In this document: positions 46,514 through 54,480 of the stretch, piece by piece
Numbering within the stretch: the stretch's first letter is position 1
How the letters are laid out: each line of letters opens with the position of its first letter
Notes under the pieces: model-generated
Told to the model about the DNA's origin: nothing
Database searches by the model: none
Seen by the model: only the letters and a program-made list of their open reading frames with translations
Origin: Alphaproteobacteria bacterium
GTDB lineage: Bacteria; Pseudomonadota; Alphaproteobacteria; UBA7985; JAUIBT01
Direction of reading: 5' to 3'
Assembly (NCBI GenBank): GCA_030428565.1
Contig: JAUIDR010000004.1
Span: 57,560 to 121,559, forward strand
Length of the DNA: 64,000 nt
Made by a program: the position numbers and the translations under genes

Positions 46514-47458
46514 TTAGGTCAGATCAAAGATGGCCGCGTTGGCGGTCGGCGTCGTGGGCTTATAGACCCACTCGTGCAGCATTTGCCCTTTGAAGCTATC
46601 GCCCGATTTTCCCAGCGGGAAATAGGCGTAGGAACGCTTGGGCAGCGCCGCGATGCCGAGCGTATTCCACTGCGGCAGATAGAGCCGGTCATTGGGCATC
46701 TGGCGATCGACCATGATGTCCAACTCACCAAAGTCGGTAGCCACGATGTCTACCGTATCGATAATCGCGGCCTTTTTCTTGCGTCCGACCTGGACCTGGT
46801 TGGCAGCAATGGCCGAGGAGACCAGTTCTTTGATTTTGGCCTTTTTGGTGGGGCTGCAAACGATGGTGTCGGGCTTGCCACCGGCCTCAAAGGCGGCGGT
46901 CATGGCGTCGCCGATCAACGTAAGTGTCAAAGCGCGCGCTGTGCCCGCAGTATGCACGTCGGTGCCATCACCTGTCGGCATGGCGCCGGTATCCCCTACT
47001 GAGCCGTTGGTCACCCAGGCTTGATAGGTGGCGGTCAAACGGGTATTGCCACCGCCTTGCAAGCGACGCGCCTGCGCTGCAAGCAAGTGGGCGTTGATGT
47101 CCTTTTTCATCTCGACGCCGCGTTTGTACTGCTGGTGGCGAAAGGCCTTGGGTCCGACCTTCTTGATCGCCTGGGCGGTGCCCGAGGTGCGCACGTCCTT
47201 GACGTTGATCTGGTGAACGTTCGAGACCTGGACGTCTTCGGTGCCCGTGGTATCGGGCGCATCCGCGCCTTCAAGGGCCGTATTGTTGGTCGAACCGGCA
47301 CCGATGTTCTCGGTGACCCATTCTTCTAGCACCGCCTTTGAGCGCTTGGGCTTACCATGGCGACTCAAGAACGGCGTCTCGTGCATGTTGATTTTGTACA
47401 ACTGGTCGTCAAGCGACTGGTGCTGGCCGACCAGTGTTTCGGTGGTGGTAAGGGGCAT
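46514..47458 (-). CDS. Major capsid protein, SU10 (DUF5309) type
   Basis: A 314-residue protein. The N-terminus HQSLDDQLYKINMHETPFLSRHGKPKRSKAVLEEWVTENIG and the later CSPTKKAKIKELVSS and DFGELDIMVDRQMPNDRLYLPQWNTLGIAALP fit the SU10 major capsid family of HK97-fold shells. It lies directly after the scaffold gene. This points to a short-tailed phage with an SU10-type head. Confidence 0.85.
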   Translation of the reverse strand: MPLTTTETLVGQHQSLDDQLYKINMHETPFLSRHGKPKRSKAVLEEWVTENIGAGSTNNTALEGADAPDTTGTEDVQVSNVHQINVKDVRTSGTAQAIKKVGPKAFRHQQYKRGVEMKKDINAHLLAAQARRLQGGGNTRLTATYQAWVTNGSVGDTGAMPTGDGTDVHTAGTARALTLTLIGDAMTAAFEAGGKPDTIVCSPTKKAKIKELVSSAIAANQVQVGRKKKAAIIDTVDIVATDFGELDIMVDRQMPNDRLYLPQWNTLGIAALPKRSYAYFPLGKSGDSFKGQMLHEWVYKPTTPTANAAIFDLT

Positions 47459-47469
47459 GATGGGCCTCG

Positions 47470-48564
47470 CTAATCAAACTCAGCCGCAAGAGCCTCCTCA
47501 ATGGTAGTACTGCCCGCGGCCTGGATGCGTTTGGCCGCACGCGAGCTTGCACTCGTTTTGCGACCGCTAGACTTCATGGCCGGGCGTGACTTGGCGCGCT
47601 TGGGTTTGGGCAGGGCTTGCAGGCGGCCTTTGTAGGCATCGCGTAACAGCAACAGCAGGCGGTGATCTGGGACTTCCTGAAGCTCTTGCTTCGTGAAGCC
47701 GTAGGCCTCGATGGCGTGCTTTTCCATGCCCGCCAGATCGGCCTTTTGCACCTCGGGGTTATGCCATTCCGGGACCGCCTTTAGCAGCGCCTGGTAACCT
47801 TCGTTCGCGCGTTTCTTCGCGGCGATGGTCTCAAGCTCTTCGGCCTCCTTGCGGATAGCTTCTGCCTTGGCCTTGGTCTGGTCGATAACCTTTTGTTGCT
47901 GCTTGTTGAATGCGATGGCCTCAAGGGCCTCTTGAGCGCTGCCGTTGACCCTGAGCGCTTCGATCTGATCTTCGGGGATCATCACGTTGGTCAGGACGGC
48001 CTCTACGGTCTGCATCTCGGCGATCAGGTCGCGTCCGCGTTGCGCAGCAAATTCGACGACTTCAAAGGCCTGGCTGGCTTCGTCTGTCAGCTCCTGGGCC
48101 TTTTCAAAGCGCTCGTGCGAGGCTTTGGCTAGCGAGTAGCCGCTTTTCAGTTCGTCCAGAGAGACTTGCCGCTCTTGGCCGTCAACTTTGACGGTGTGCA
48201 GCTCGGCCTCTGGCTCGTCCTGATCGGACTCCTCACCCTCGTCTTGGTCCCCTTCTTGGTCCTCATCTTGGTCGCCATCGGCTTGATCATCGCCGGTGTC
48301 GTCCTCGTCTTGGTCCTCTGGGTCGTCATCGTCGTCTTTGCCGGGCTTATCGGTCTGCGATTGCCCATCGTCGGCGTTCCCGCCTTGGTCCTTAGCCAGG
48401 GCATCCGCGCTTGCCCCAGATTTGGAGGGCGCATCAGCTTGCTCGCCTTGGTCCGTATCGCGATCGCTTCTGCCGTCGGCTTGGGTATCCGATTGCTCAG
48501 AATCCAGCTCCGCAACGGCATCGTCGATGCTCATTGACTCCGCAAAATAGTCTTGTTCAGACAT
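47470..48564 (-). CDS. Capsid scaffolding protein
   Basis: A 364-residue protein with an extremely acidic, Asp/Gln/Glu-rich region (about 15-120: DDDDDPEDQDEDDTGDDQADGDQDEDQEGDQDE), then a helical, coiled-coil-like half (about 150-300), and a basic tail (PKPKRAKSRPAMKSSGRKTSASSRAAKR) that could bind the inner shell or DNA. Size, acidity, and position between portal and capsid genes indicate a scaffold. Shine-Dalgarno AAGGAGA is strong. Confidence 0.75.
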   Translation of the reverse strand: MSEQDYFAESMSIDDAVAELDSEQSDTQADGRSDRDTDQGEQADAPSKSGASADALAKDQGGNADDGQSQTDKPGKDDDDDPEDQDEDDTGDDQADGDQDEDQEGDQDEGEESDQDEPEAELHTVKVDGQERQVSLDELKSGYSLAKASHERFEKAQELTDEASQAFEVVEFAAQRGRDLIAEMQTVEAVLTNVMIPEDQIEALRVNGSAQEALEAIAFNKQQQKVIDQTKAKAEAIRKEAEELETIAAKKRANEGYQALLKAVPEWHNPEVQKADLAGMEKHAIEAYGFTKQELQEVPDHRLLLLLRDAYKGRLQALPKPKRAKSRPAMKSSGRKTSASSRAAKRIQAAGSTTIEEALAAEFD

Positions 48565-48585
48565 GGGATGATCTCCTTGTGATCT

Positions 48586-48843
48586 TTATATGTTCTTTTG
48601 TCCAGCCTTTTTATAGGCTTGATCGCGGGCCCGGGCCGCAGAGCGCAACTTGTCACCCAAACGTCGCCAAGCGCTCACCTCGGCGTGCAACCTTTCGCGC
48701 TCATCGGGATCGGTTGTCTTCAACCATCGCTTGAAGTGGTTGGCCTCTATGGCCTCTTCGGCGCGCTTAAAGGCTGGGTGGGACAGCAAGGCCTCGGCAT
48801 CGTCGCCAGCCAGAATGATCTCAACGTCGTTTGCTTCACTCAA
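48586..48843 (-). CDS. Small phage protein after the portal gene
   Basis: An 85-residue charged helical protein (DDAEALLSHPAFKRAEEAIEANHFKRWLKTTDPDERERLHAEVSAWRRLGDKLRSAARARDQAYKKAGQKNI). Its start overlaps the portal stop (ATGA). Possibly a head assembly cofactor, no known family recognised. Confidence 0.55.
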   Translation of the reverse strand: MSEANDVEIILAGDDAEALLSHPAFKRAEEAIEANHFKRWLKTTDPDERERLHAEVSAWRRLGDKLRSAARARDQAYKKAGQKNI

Positions 48844-50867
48844 AACACGGGTCCAGTCACGTTGGGGTTGATGTCTTGGCCGGTGGCGACTTGCTCGGCT
48901 TTCAACGCCGCCTCGATGCTCATTTCTTCGCGCTCGGCTTGCAGCTTGGCTAAGGCGATGCGCTCCTGACTGGCGATCTTGGCCATCTCGATTTGGTGCT
49001 TGCTCTCCAGCTCCATTTGCAGCTTTTGCAGCGCCAACTGCTGTTCGGCTTGCAGCTTGGCTTGCTCTTGAGCCGCTGCGGCAGCCTCTGGATCTTGGCC
49101 TTGCTGGCTGGCTAGCCCCTCAGCAATGGCCTGGTCGCTGGCAATGTAGGCGTCGGTATCGCGCACCCCTGCCCCTTCAAGCAATTGGCGCTGGGCATGG
49201 GCGAGCTGCTGGACGCTGACCAAGGGGTTGTCGGGTCCATAGGCCTCCAAGACCGACTGCTGAAAGCCTGCCACGCGGGCGATGGCCCCCATGCGCTCGT
49301 CATCGCGCCCGGTTCCCAGGCCGACGACCACTTCAACGTCAAACTCCTGGTCAAAGGCCCCGTCGAATTCGCTGGCCTCATCGCCCAACACGTTGGCTAT
49401 GGTCTCGGCGTCCAGCGCTTCTGCCATGGCGTCCAGCAACAGCACCGCCAGGCGCTTGAAGGCGGTCTCGGCGATGTTGCGGGCCATCATTTCCATGCGA
49501 ATGGCGGCGGCATCGCGCGCGGCCACAACAGCGGTGGCGGTCTGCTTGTTGAGCACGTCCGGGTCCAGCGCTCCGCTGCCTTGACCCGAACCCAAGCGGC
49601 GGTCCGACTTTTGCCGCAGGTGCTCCAGCACGCTCAGCGAGTTTTCGATCAGGGGCGGAATGACGAAGGGCGCCACCTCACCCGGTCGTGCGTTGATGGG
49701 CGAGCCTGGGGTCTGGTCGAACAGACTGTCCCAACCGTCCTGCAGGTCGGCTTCGGACGCCATAATCCTCGGATTGTTGACCTTGTAGAGATTGTTGAGC
49801 ATTTGCCGCGACACCTCGGTGGCCACGGCCTGTTGGTCGCGGAAATAGTCCGTCACCGAATAGCCAACCAGCGCGTGCGGGATGCGCACCGGTGTGGCGA
49901 CGGCGAAGGGAATGCGCTCTACCGGATCATTGGCCAAGACCTCGTCGTTGCCTGCCAGCACCACGCGGCGCAGCTCGCTGTGACCGTCGCCCTTGGTATC
50001 GACCCGCAGGTAGGCCTCGGTCACGTCGATCAGGCGTTGGCTCTCGTCATCTTCGCCTTCATCCTCGCCGCCAAAGTCGCTAGCCCGGGTGCGAAAGCTC
50101 TCCTCGTCGTAGCCATAGGCCTCATCGGCGCCCGCCGTGGCCTTATCGGCAAGCGCGTGCACCTGGTCCGCGTCATAGCCCTGGTCCAGCAGCTCCGAGA
50201 CCGTCAGTTCGCAGCGATGGGCCACAAAGGCTGCGGTCTCCAAATCGCGGGCGTCTTGGTCCCAGATCAGCTCTTCGGGCGGGATGGACTCAATCCGCAC
50301 TTTGGCGATTTCCTCGCTCTCCTTCACCGTGACGTTCAGAGTGCCGTCGTCGTGGCTTTCTGTTTTGACGATTGCGTCTTGTTCAAAGCGTGACAGATCG
50401 GCTTCGCCGAGCCCTTCATAGAGCCGCAGCCGTTCGCGCGTCTCGGCCTGAACCGAGACCTTGAGCACGCCATAGCGCAGCTTGAGCGCGTTCATGACCA
50501 GATCGTCGGTCACCAAGTAGCCGTCGTTTTGAACATCCAGCACCCAGGCGGCCAGCTTATCCAGCGCCTTGGCCTTGGCCGCATCCTCACGCCCGCGCGG
50601 GCGATAGCGCACCAGCCGCCCCGAGGCGGTGTAAATGCGCATCAGGTTAGCGTGTACATCATCCACGGCGTCTCGCACTTCGGGCGCGATATAGCGGGTC
50701 ATACCGGGCTGGCGTTTTTCTTCTTCTTCCGGCGTCATGCGGCCTTCATAGAGCCGCAGAGCTTCTTCACGGTTGGGCTTGAAGGCCTTATCGACATAGC
50801 CTTGGGCTTCATCGCGCAGGCGCTTGACCCTTTGGGCCAAATCTGTATCGGCATCAGTATCGGGCAT
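48840..50867 (-). CDS. Portal protein (P22-like, podovirus type)
   Basis: A 675-residue protein. EEALRLYEGRMTPEEEEKRQPGMTRYIAPEVRDAVDDVHANLMRIY at the front, RIPHALVGYSVTDYFRDQQAVATEVSRQMLNNLYKVNNPRI in the middle, and a long helical tail (about 560-660, QEQAKLQAEQQLALQKLQMELESKHQIEMAKIASQERIALAKLQ), matching the barrel of P22-type portals. It forms the dodecameric ring through which DNA is packed. The ATG at 50867 follows AAGGAG. It is the third gene of the packaging cluster. Confidence 0.85.
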   Translation of the reverse strand: MPDTDADTDLAQRVKRLRDEAQGYVDKAFKPNREEALRLYEGRMTPEEEEKRQPGMTRYIAPEVRDAVDDVHANLMRIYTASGRLVRYRPRGREDAAKAKALDKLAAWVLDVQNDGYLVTDDLVMNALKLRYGVLKVSVQAETRERLRLYEGLGEADLSRFEQDAIVKTESHDDGTLNVTVKESEEIAKVRIESIPPEELIWDQDARDLETAAFVAHRCELTVSELLDQGYDADQVHALADKATAGADEAYGYDEESFRTRASDFGGEDEGEDDESQRLIDVTEAYLRVDTKGDGHSELRRVVLAGNDEVLANDPVERIPFAVATPVRIPHALVGYSVTDYFRDQQAVATEVSRQMLNNLYKVNNPRIMASEADLQDGWDSLFDQTPGSPINARPGEVAPFVIPPLIENSLSVLEHLRQKSDRRLGSGQGSGALDPDVLNKQTATAVVAARDAAAIRMEMMARNIAETAFKRLAVLLLDAMAEALDAETIANVLGDEASEFDGAFDQEFDVEVVVGLGTGRDDERMGAIARVAGFQQSVLEAYGPDNPLVSVQQLAHAQRQLLEGAGVRDTDAYIASDQAIAEGLASQQGQDPEAAAAAQEQAKLQAEQQLALQKLQMELESKHQIEMAKIASQERIALAKLQAEREEMSIEAALKAEQVATGQDINPNVTGPVF

Positions 50868-50877
50868 GCTTGGCTCC

Positions 50878-52320
50878 TTAGTAGAAATCAACGGATTGGC
50901 GGTGCAGTTCGCGCAGCCGGTCACGGCGCAGGCGTGACAGGCCGCCCGAGACCGTGGCGGTCAGCGAGGGCGTGCCCGCGCCAAAGGTGAGCAAAAAGGC
51001 ATCGGCGCGGTTGGGACTGGCGACGCCGCGCTTTTTGGCGTCTTTCTTGCTCTCGACTTGGATGATGCCGTTGCGGTCTTCTTCGTATCGAAAGGCGCAG
51101 AGTTCGCGCATCAGCTCGGGATCTTCGGGCATGGAGGCCAGCCCCGATTCCAGCCACTGCTTGGCCTGGTAATAGAGTTCAGATCGGAAGTCCTTGACCA
51201 CCTGGTTCAGCGTCGGCGCGTTGGAGACGTTGAGGCCGATCAGCGCGATGTCGTCCAGCGGCGGCACGTCCTGGCCATCGACCAGCACCTCGCGCTCGCG
51301 CTTGATCTGTTGCAAGCGGTCAAAGACGCCCCAGCCCATGCCGTTGGCGTCGATGACGATTTTGGCCGGCATGGCCTTAGGATGGGTCTGAGCCAGCTCG
51401 GCCAGCACGCGCGCCACCACCTGCATGGTGTCGGGTCTGTGGAAGGCCTTGACCGGCTCGATCAACCGGTTGGCCTGGCGCTTGGCAATGGCGCTGTCGT
51501 CGCCCTGGCGGCCCACGTCCAGACCCCAGACGATGGGCGCGCCTGGCACCGGCTCCACCTCGCAGGCTTGAGCCTTTAGCACCAGCGTGGTCGGGATCAT
51601 GATCGACGCGCCGCTGTCGTCGAAAGCGCCCTCCCAGATGTGGGCATAGCGCTCGGGCTTGTTGCGCTTGTCGAGCAGGCGCTCTTCGTTGAGGCCAGTT
51701 GGAAACCAAGGATTGTCGCGCCAATTCATCTCGACCAACATGCAGCGCGGATCATCGGCCTGGCCGACGCGCACGTCTTGATTGACGGCTGACAATGGGT
51801 CTTTGGGGTTCCAACTTAGCCAGAGCTCCGAAACGGGCGTGCGAAAGATGGTCGGGCGCAGGATTTCAAAGCTGGCGGCGGGCACGTCCTCGGCCTCGTC
51901 GATCCAGGTCAGCAACACGTCCGCTTTGGATTTGATCGAGCCGATATTGCGCGCAAGGCCCGGAAAGACGAACTCGATGCGGCCATCGCTGGTGCGCAGG
52001 TAGGACTCGCCGATATCAAAGCGCGGCTCCATCCAAGGGTGGGCGCGGATTGCGGTCTCGATCTCGGCTTTGGCGGAATCGCTGATCGAATTGGCAAACT
52101 GGCGCGAGACAACGATGATGCCGCGATGGCCCTGCCCCGCCAGCACCAGGGCCTGCATGGCGATGGCGGTCGCAAAGGACCGGGTCTTGGCCGAACCCCG
52201 CCCGCCATAGGAACCACGAATGCGCAGATCGCCCGGCGGCGGCGTAAACAGCGGCACCAGTTTTTCGGGCATCAACAGCTCGCCATATTGCACGGCTGGC
52301 GCAGCGGGCAGCGGGCTCAT
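50878..52320 (-). CDS. terL: Terminase large subunit
   Basis: A 480-residue packaging ATPase/nuclease of the PBSX/terminase_3 type. The Walker A-like loop is SYGGRGSAKTRSFATA, the Walker B is VLLTWIDEAED, and the RNase-H-like nuclease domain begins IVWGLDVGRQGDDSA with a later ANRADAFLLTFG. It overlaps the small-subunit stop by 4 bp (ATGA). Confidence 0.92.
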   Translation of the reverse strand: MSPLPAAPAVQYGELLMPEKLVPLFTPPPGDLRIRGSYGGRGSAKTRSFATAIAMQALVLAGQGHRGIIVVSRQFANSISDSAKAEIETAIRAHPWMEPRFDIGESYLRTSDGRIEFVFPGLARNIGSIKSKADVLLTWIDEAEDVPAASFEILRPTIFRTPVSELWLSWNPKDPLSAVNQDVRVGQADDPRCMLVEMNWRDNPWFPTGLNEERLLDKRNKPERYAHIWEGAFDDSGASIMIPTTLVLKAQACEVEPVPGAPIVWGLDVGRQGDDSAIAKRQANRLIEPVKAFHRPDTMQVVARVLAELAQTHPKAMPAKIVIDANGMGWGVFDRLQQIKREREVLVDGQDVPPLDDIALIGLNVSNAPTLNQVVKDFRSELYYQAKQWLESGLASMPEDPELMRELCAFRYEEDRNGIIQVESKKDAKKRGVASPNRADAFLLTFGAGTPSLTATVSGGLSRLRRDRLRELHRQSVDFY

Positions 52321-52715
52321 TCGTCCTCCTCCTCGATACGTCGAGGGGAAACGGGCACCAGCGAGACCGCTAGCGGCGCGCCTCCATCGCCCATGACCAG
52401 GTGACGGTCGGTGAACATGCCCAAGTGCTTGCCGATCAGCTCCAGCGCTTTTAGGCGGTCGGCATCGCGTGTGTCTTCGTCACCTGAAAAGGCGATGGAG
52501 GCGAACCCCTCTAGCACCTGATCCATGGTGATTTCGGTGCGCTTCGCCCGCTCGGCCTGGCCAAGCGTAATTGCCTCTTGGATGTCAGCATTTTTCAGCA
52601 GCTTGTGCGCCATGGCCCCGGCGGTCTTAGCCGAATAGCCAGCACGAATGGCGGCCTGGGTTGCGTTCAGGTCCGTCAGGTATTCTTGAACAAAGGCGCG
52701 CTGCTTGTCGTTCAC
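52317..52715 (-). CDS. terS: Terminase small subunit
   Basis: A 132-residue DNA-binding protein: MNDKQRAFVQEYLTDLNATQAAIRAGYSAKTAGAMAHKLLKNADIQEAI is the terminase_2 helix-turn-helix that recognises the pac site. The start is a GTG at 52715. First gene of the leftward late operon, with divergent genes beginning 231 bp away. Confidence 0.88.
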   Translation of the reverse strand: MNDKQRAFVQEYLTDLNATQAAIRAGYSAKTAGAMAHKLLKNADIQEAITLGQAERAKRTEITMDQVLEGFASIAFSGDEDTRDADRLKALELIGKHLGMFTDRHLVMGDGGAPLAVSLVPVSPRRIEEEDE

Positions 52716-52873
52716 TCTAGGGGCCAGGTGTCGTTTGATCCGCGAGATCGCGCCTGGGCTTATGCCTCTTGCGGCGCTTTGTTCCCTATATAGAGCCTTT
52801 TAGTTCTCTTGTGTACTCGTTCCGCGTGCATGGCGAATATTGTCGAATTATCCAGGTTTTCACCATAAGCCTC

Positions 52874-52902
52874 TTGCATTATATGTCCATTGGGCATATA
52901 TT
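52874..52902 (+). promoter_or_regulatory. Promoter with a palindrome filling its spacer
   Basis: TTGCAT (52874-52879), 17 bp, TATATT (52897-52902). The spacer plus the first bases of the -10 form a palindrome: arms TATATGTCCA and TGGGCATATA around a central T (52880-52900, one mismatched pair). It drives the small membrane protein and the XRE-type gene just downstream, and could be autoregulated by the latter. Confidence 0.55.
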
Positions 52903-52946
52903 CAGTTTAGAGCAATCGCGCTCGCCAACCAAAGGAGCGACCAAAA

Positions 52947-53156
52947 ATGACCGAACAAGAACAGCGCCTAGCCGACGACAAGATGCGAATCGAGATCCAC
53001 AAGATCGCAGCTGAAGTGCAGAAAATGCGCTTAGAGAACGACAAGATCATCCAAGAGACCCGCAAGATCGTCCGCGAGCATAATTGGTACCCCATCGTCA
53101 TCACGCTTGGTGCCGTAACTGCCGGTGCAGCGGTCGCGAAGATTTTCTTTTCATGA
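52947..53156 (+). CDS. Small coiled-coil membrane protein
   Basis: A 69-residue protein. Charged heptad helix (EQEQRLADDKMRIEIHKIAAEVQKMRLENDKIIQETRKIV), then one transmembrane segment (WYPIVITLGAVTAGAAVAKIFF). It starts after AAAGGAGCG. It is transcribed away from the terminase genes, and its stop overlaps the start of the XRE-type gene (ATGA). Such a pair next to the packaging operon might be superinfection exclusion or lysogeny cargo, but no family is recognised. Confidence 0.7.
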   Translation: MTEQEQRLADDKMRIEIHKIAAEVQKMRLENDKIIQETRKIVREHNWYPIVITLGAVTAGAAVAKIFFS

Positions 53157-53395
53157 GCCCGCAAGAATTCAAGGAGGCCCGGCAATCGCTGGGCCTTTCT
53201 GTCAACCGCCTGGCTGAAATCCTTGATGTGAAGCCGACGACCGTTCGCCGTTGGGAAATGGGAAGCGACAAAAGCACAAGCCGCGATCCGTCCACCACGG
53301 CGTGCCAAGTGTTGCGGTGGATCCGATCTGGGGCTCTGGATTTGGCGCGTGCGCATCAAGACGCAAAGCAGCTTCATGAAGAAGCTATACGATAG
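53153..53395 (+). CDS. XRE-family helix-turn-helix protein
   Basis: An 80-residue protein. SPQEFKEARQSLGLSVNRLAEILDVKPTTVRRWEMG is a helix-turn-helix of the XRE/Cro type. A short C-terminal part (LRWIRSGALDLARAHQDAKQLHEEAIR) follows. It starts inside the preceding stop (ATGA). It likely controls its own promoter at 52874-52902. Confidence 0.78.
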   Translation: MSPQEFKEARQSLGLSVNRLAEILDVKPTTVRRWEMGSDKSTSRDPSTTACQVLRWIRSGALDLARAHQDAKQLHEEAIR

Positions 53396-53432
53396 GCCGT
53401 TGACCGCACGCCCCTTTCCGATCACATCACCG

Positions 53433-54194
53433 TTACACCCGCTTTGAGGCCCAGACCACCGCACCGGCGATGGGCAGTTGCTCTGGCGTGGCGTAGTAAA
53501 GGCCATAGTCCGGGTTGCCATAGGTGACCGCCAGCTTGCCTTGCTGGGGCCCGGTGATCTCGCGCTCTAGCCGTACGATGCTCAAGAGGCCGTCGAATTC
53601 CAGGGCGTAGAAGCCGTACCAGCTCAAGGCGCGCTGCATGCGGTCGATCAAAACCATGTCGCCGGTGCGAAAGGCGGGCGCGTTGGCGTCGCCCATAATG
53701 CGATGCCACTCAAAGCGCGGCGAGCCATCCGGCATGGGGCGCGGGGTCTTCCGGCTGAAGGCCTCGACCTGCCGGGCCATATCGCGGGCCACGCTGCCCG
53801 CCAAGCTGTCGTCGGGCAGGGCGCGCAGCTGCTTTTCGCACTCGATGAAATAGCGTCGGGCTTGCTTGCCGCGTTCGGTGCGCTCGACCATGGCCAGCTC
53901 CTTGGCCATGTCCAGCGTCAGGGCGTAGTCTTTGGCGTTGTGACCGCCTTTTCCTTTGCTTTCCCGTTTTGGAAAGCAAGATTTGAAGTCAGTTCCTTTG
54001 CTCGCCCGTTTTGGCGAGCAAAGCCGAAAGTCCACTCCTTCAACAAATCCGTATGCTTGTATGCGGCCTTTGATCCAATTGGAGAAGTCGCGGGCGACAT
54101 CCAGGAAAGCATGCAGTTCGCGCGCATCCACAGCGTTGACCTCTTGATCGTCGAAGGTGGCAGAGGTGATGGGAATCAGAGTTTGGGTGTTCAT
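53433..54194 (-). CDS. AntA/AntB antirepressor fused to a dead S24 (LexA-like) domain
   Basis: A 253-residue protein. Residues about 10-130 are the AntA/AntB domain (VDARELHAFLDVARDFSNWIKGRIQAYGFVEGVDF; ALTLDMAKELAMVERTERGKQARRYFIECEKQL). Residues about 158-253 resemble an S24 peptidase half (IMGDANAPAFRTGDMVLIDR; GLYYATPEQLPIAGAVVW), but the serine of GDSMEP is alanine here and the lysine of the VKRL motif is lost. The segment between (SPKRASKGTDFKSCFPKRESKG) is a short duplication whose DNA forms two hairpins (53956-53979 and 53997-54022) with the same loop CGTTTT. AAGGAAC precedes the ATG. A C4-like RNA gene lies upstream. Confidence 0.82.
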   Translation of the reverse strand: MNTQTLIPITSATFDDQEVNAVDARELHAFLDVARDFSNWIKGRIQAYGFVEGVDFRLCSPKRASKGTDFKSCFPKRESKGKGGHNAKDYALTLDMAKELAMVERTERGKQARRYFIECEKQLRALPDDSLAGSVARDMARQVEAFSRKTPRPMPDGSPRFEWHRIMGDANAPAFRTGDMVLIDRMQRALSWYGFYALEFDGLLSIVRLEREITGPQQGKLAVTYGNPDYGLYYATPEQLPIAGAVVWASKRV

Positions 54195-54345
54195 GTGAGC
54201 AGTTCCTTCGTTTGAATGAACCGGCCCCCAAGAGACCAATCTCGGGAGGCCGGACGTAGTGGGTTGGTCTTACCGCAACAAAGGAAACGGCGCACCCGAA
54301 GGTGCCCCAAAACGCCCGACCATAGAATCCGAGCGTTGCCCGGAA
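54195..54345 (-). promoter_or_regulatory. Leader of the antirepressor mRNA with C4 target
   Basis: The leader RNA reads AAGACCAACCC at 54271-54261, complementary to the C4 loop. AGACCAA at 54270-54264 can alternatively pair with TTGGTCT (54240-54234) in the same leader. A 17-codon frame from an ATG near 54330 ends (TAA) exactly at the target. A second overlapping frame (about 54330-54040) resembles Icd-like overlapping peptides of P1-type loci but lacks a clear start. Confidence 0.6.
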
Positions 54346-54434
54346 ACAGAAAAACCGCGTGCAAATGCGGCGCGGTTTCAGACGCCTTTGTTCAAGCGGG
54401 AGACCAATCCCGGCAGGCCTGTGTGTGACCTGCC
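54346..54434 (-). ncRNA. C4-type antisense RNA
   Basis: About 89 nt on the minus strand with the three-part layout of phage P1/P7 C4 RNAs. First stem GGCAGG/CCTGCC (54434-54429 with 54417-54412), second stem CGGGA/TCCCG with loop TTGGTC (54412-54397), then a conserved-looking linker CTTGAACAAAGGCGTCTG, and an intrinsic terminator AAACCGCG/CGCGGTTT with a T-run (54378-54350). The loop TTGGTC can pair with GACCAA in the antirepressor leader just downstream. Assignment is from memory of the C4 family and this structure. Confidence 0.75.
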
Positions 54435-54480
54435 CTCTAAAACTGCGCGCTCTGGGGTGAAATGTCAAGGCGACTTGCCG

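Noticed and set aside
49185..50393. A 402-codon open frame opposite the portal gene
   Set aside because: Shadow frame in GC-rich DNA. The portal gene on the other strand has full motif support.
53956..54022. Palindromic mobile element of the Rickettsia RPE kind inside the antirepressor
   Set aside because: The stems are much shorter than such elements and the repeated peptide matches a normal loop of AntA/AntB proteins, so local duplication is the simpler view.
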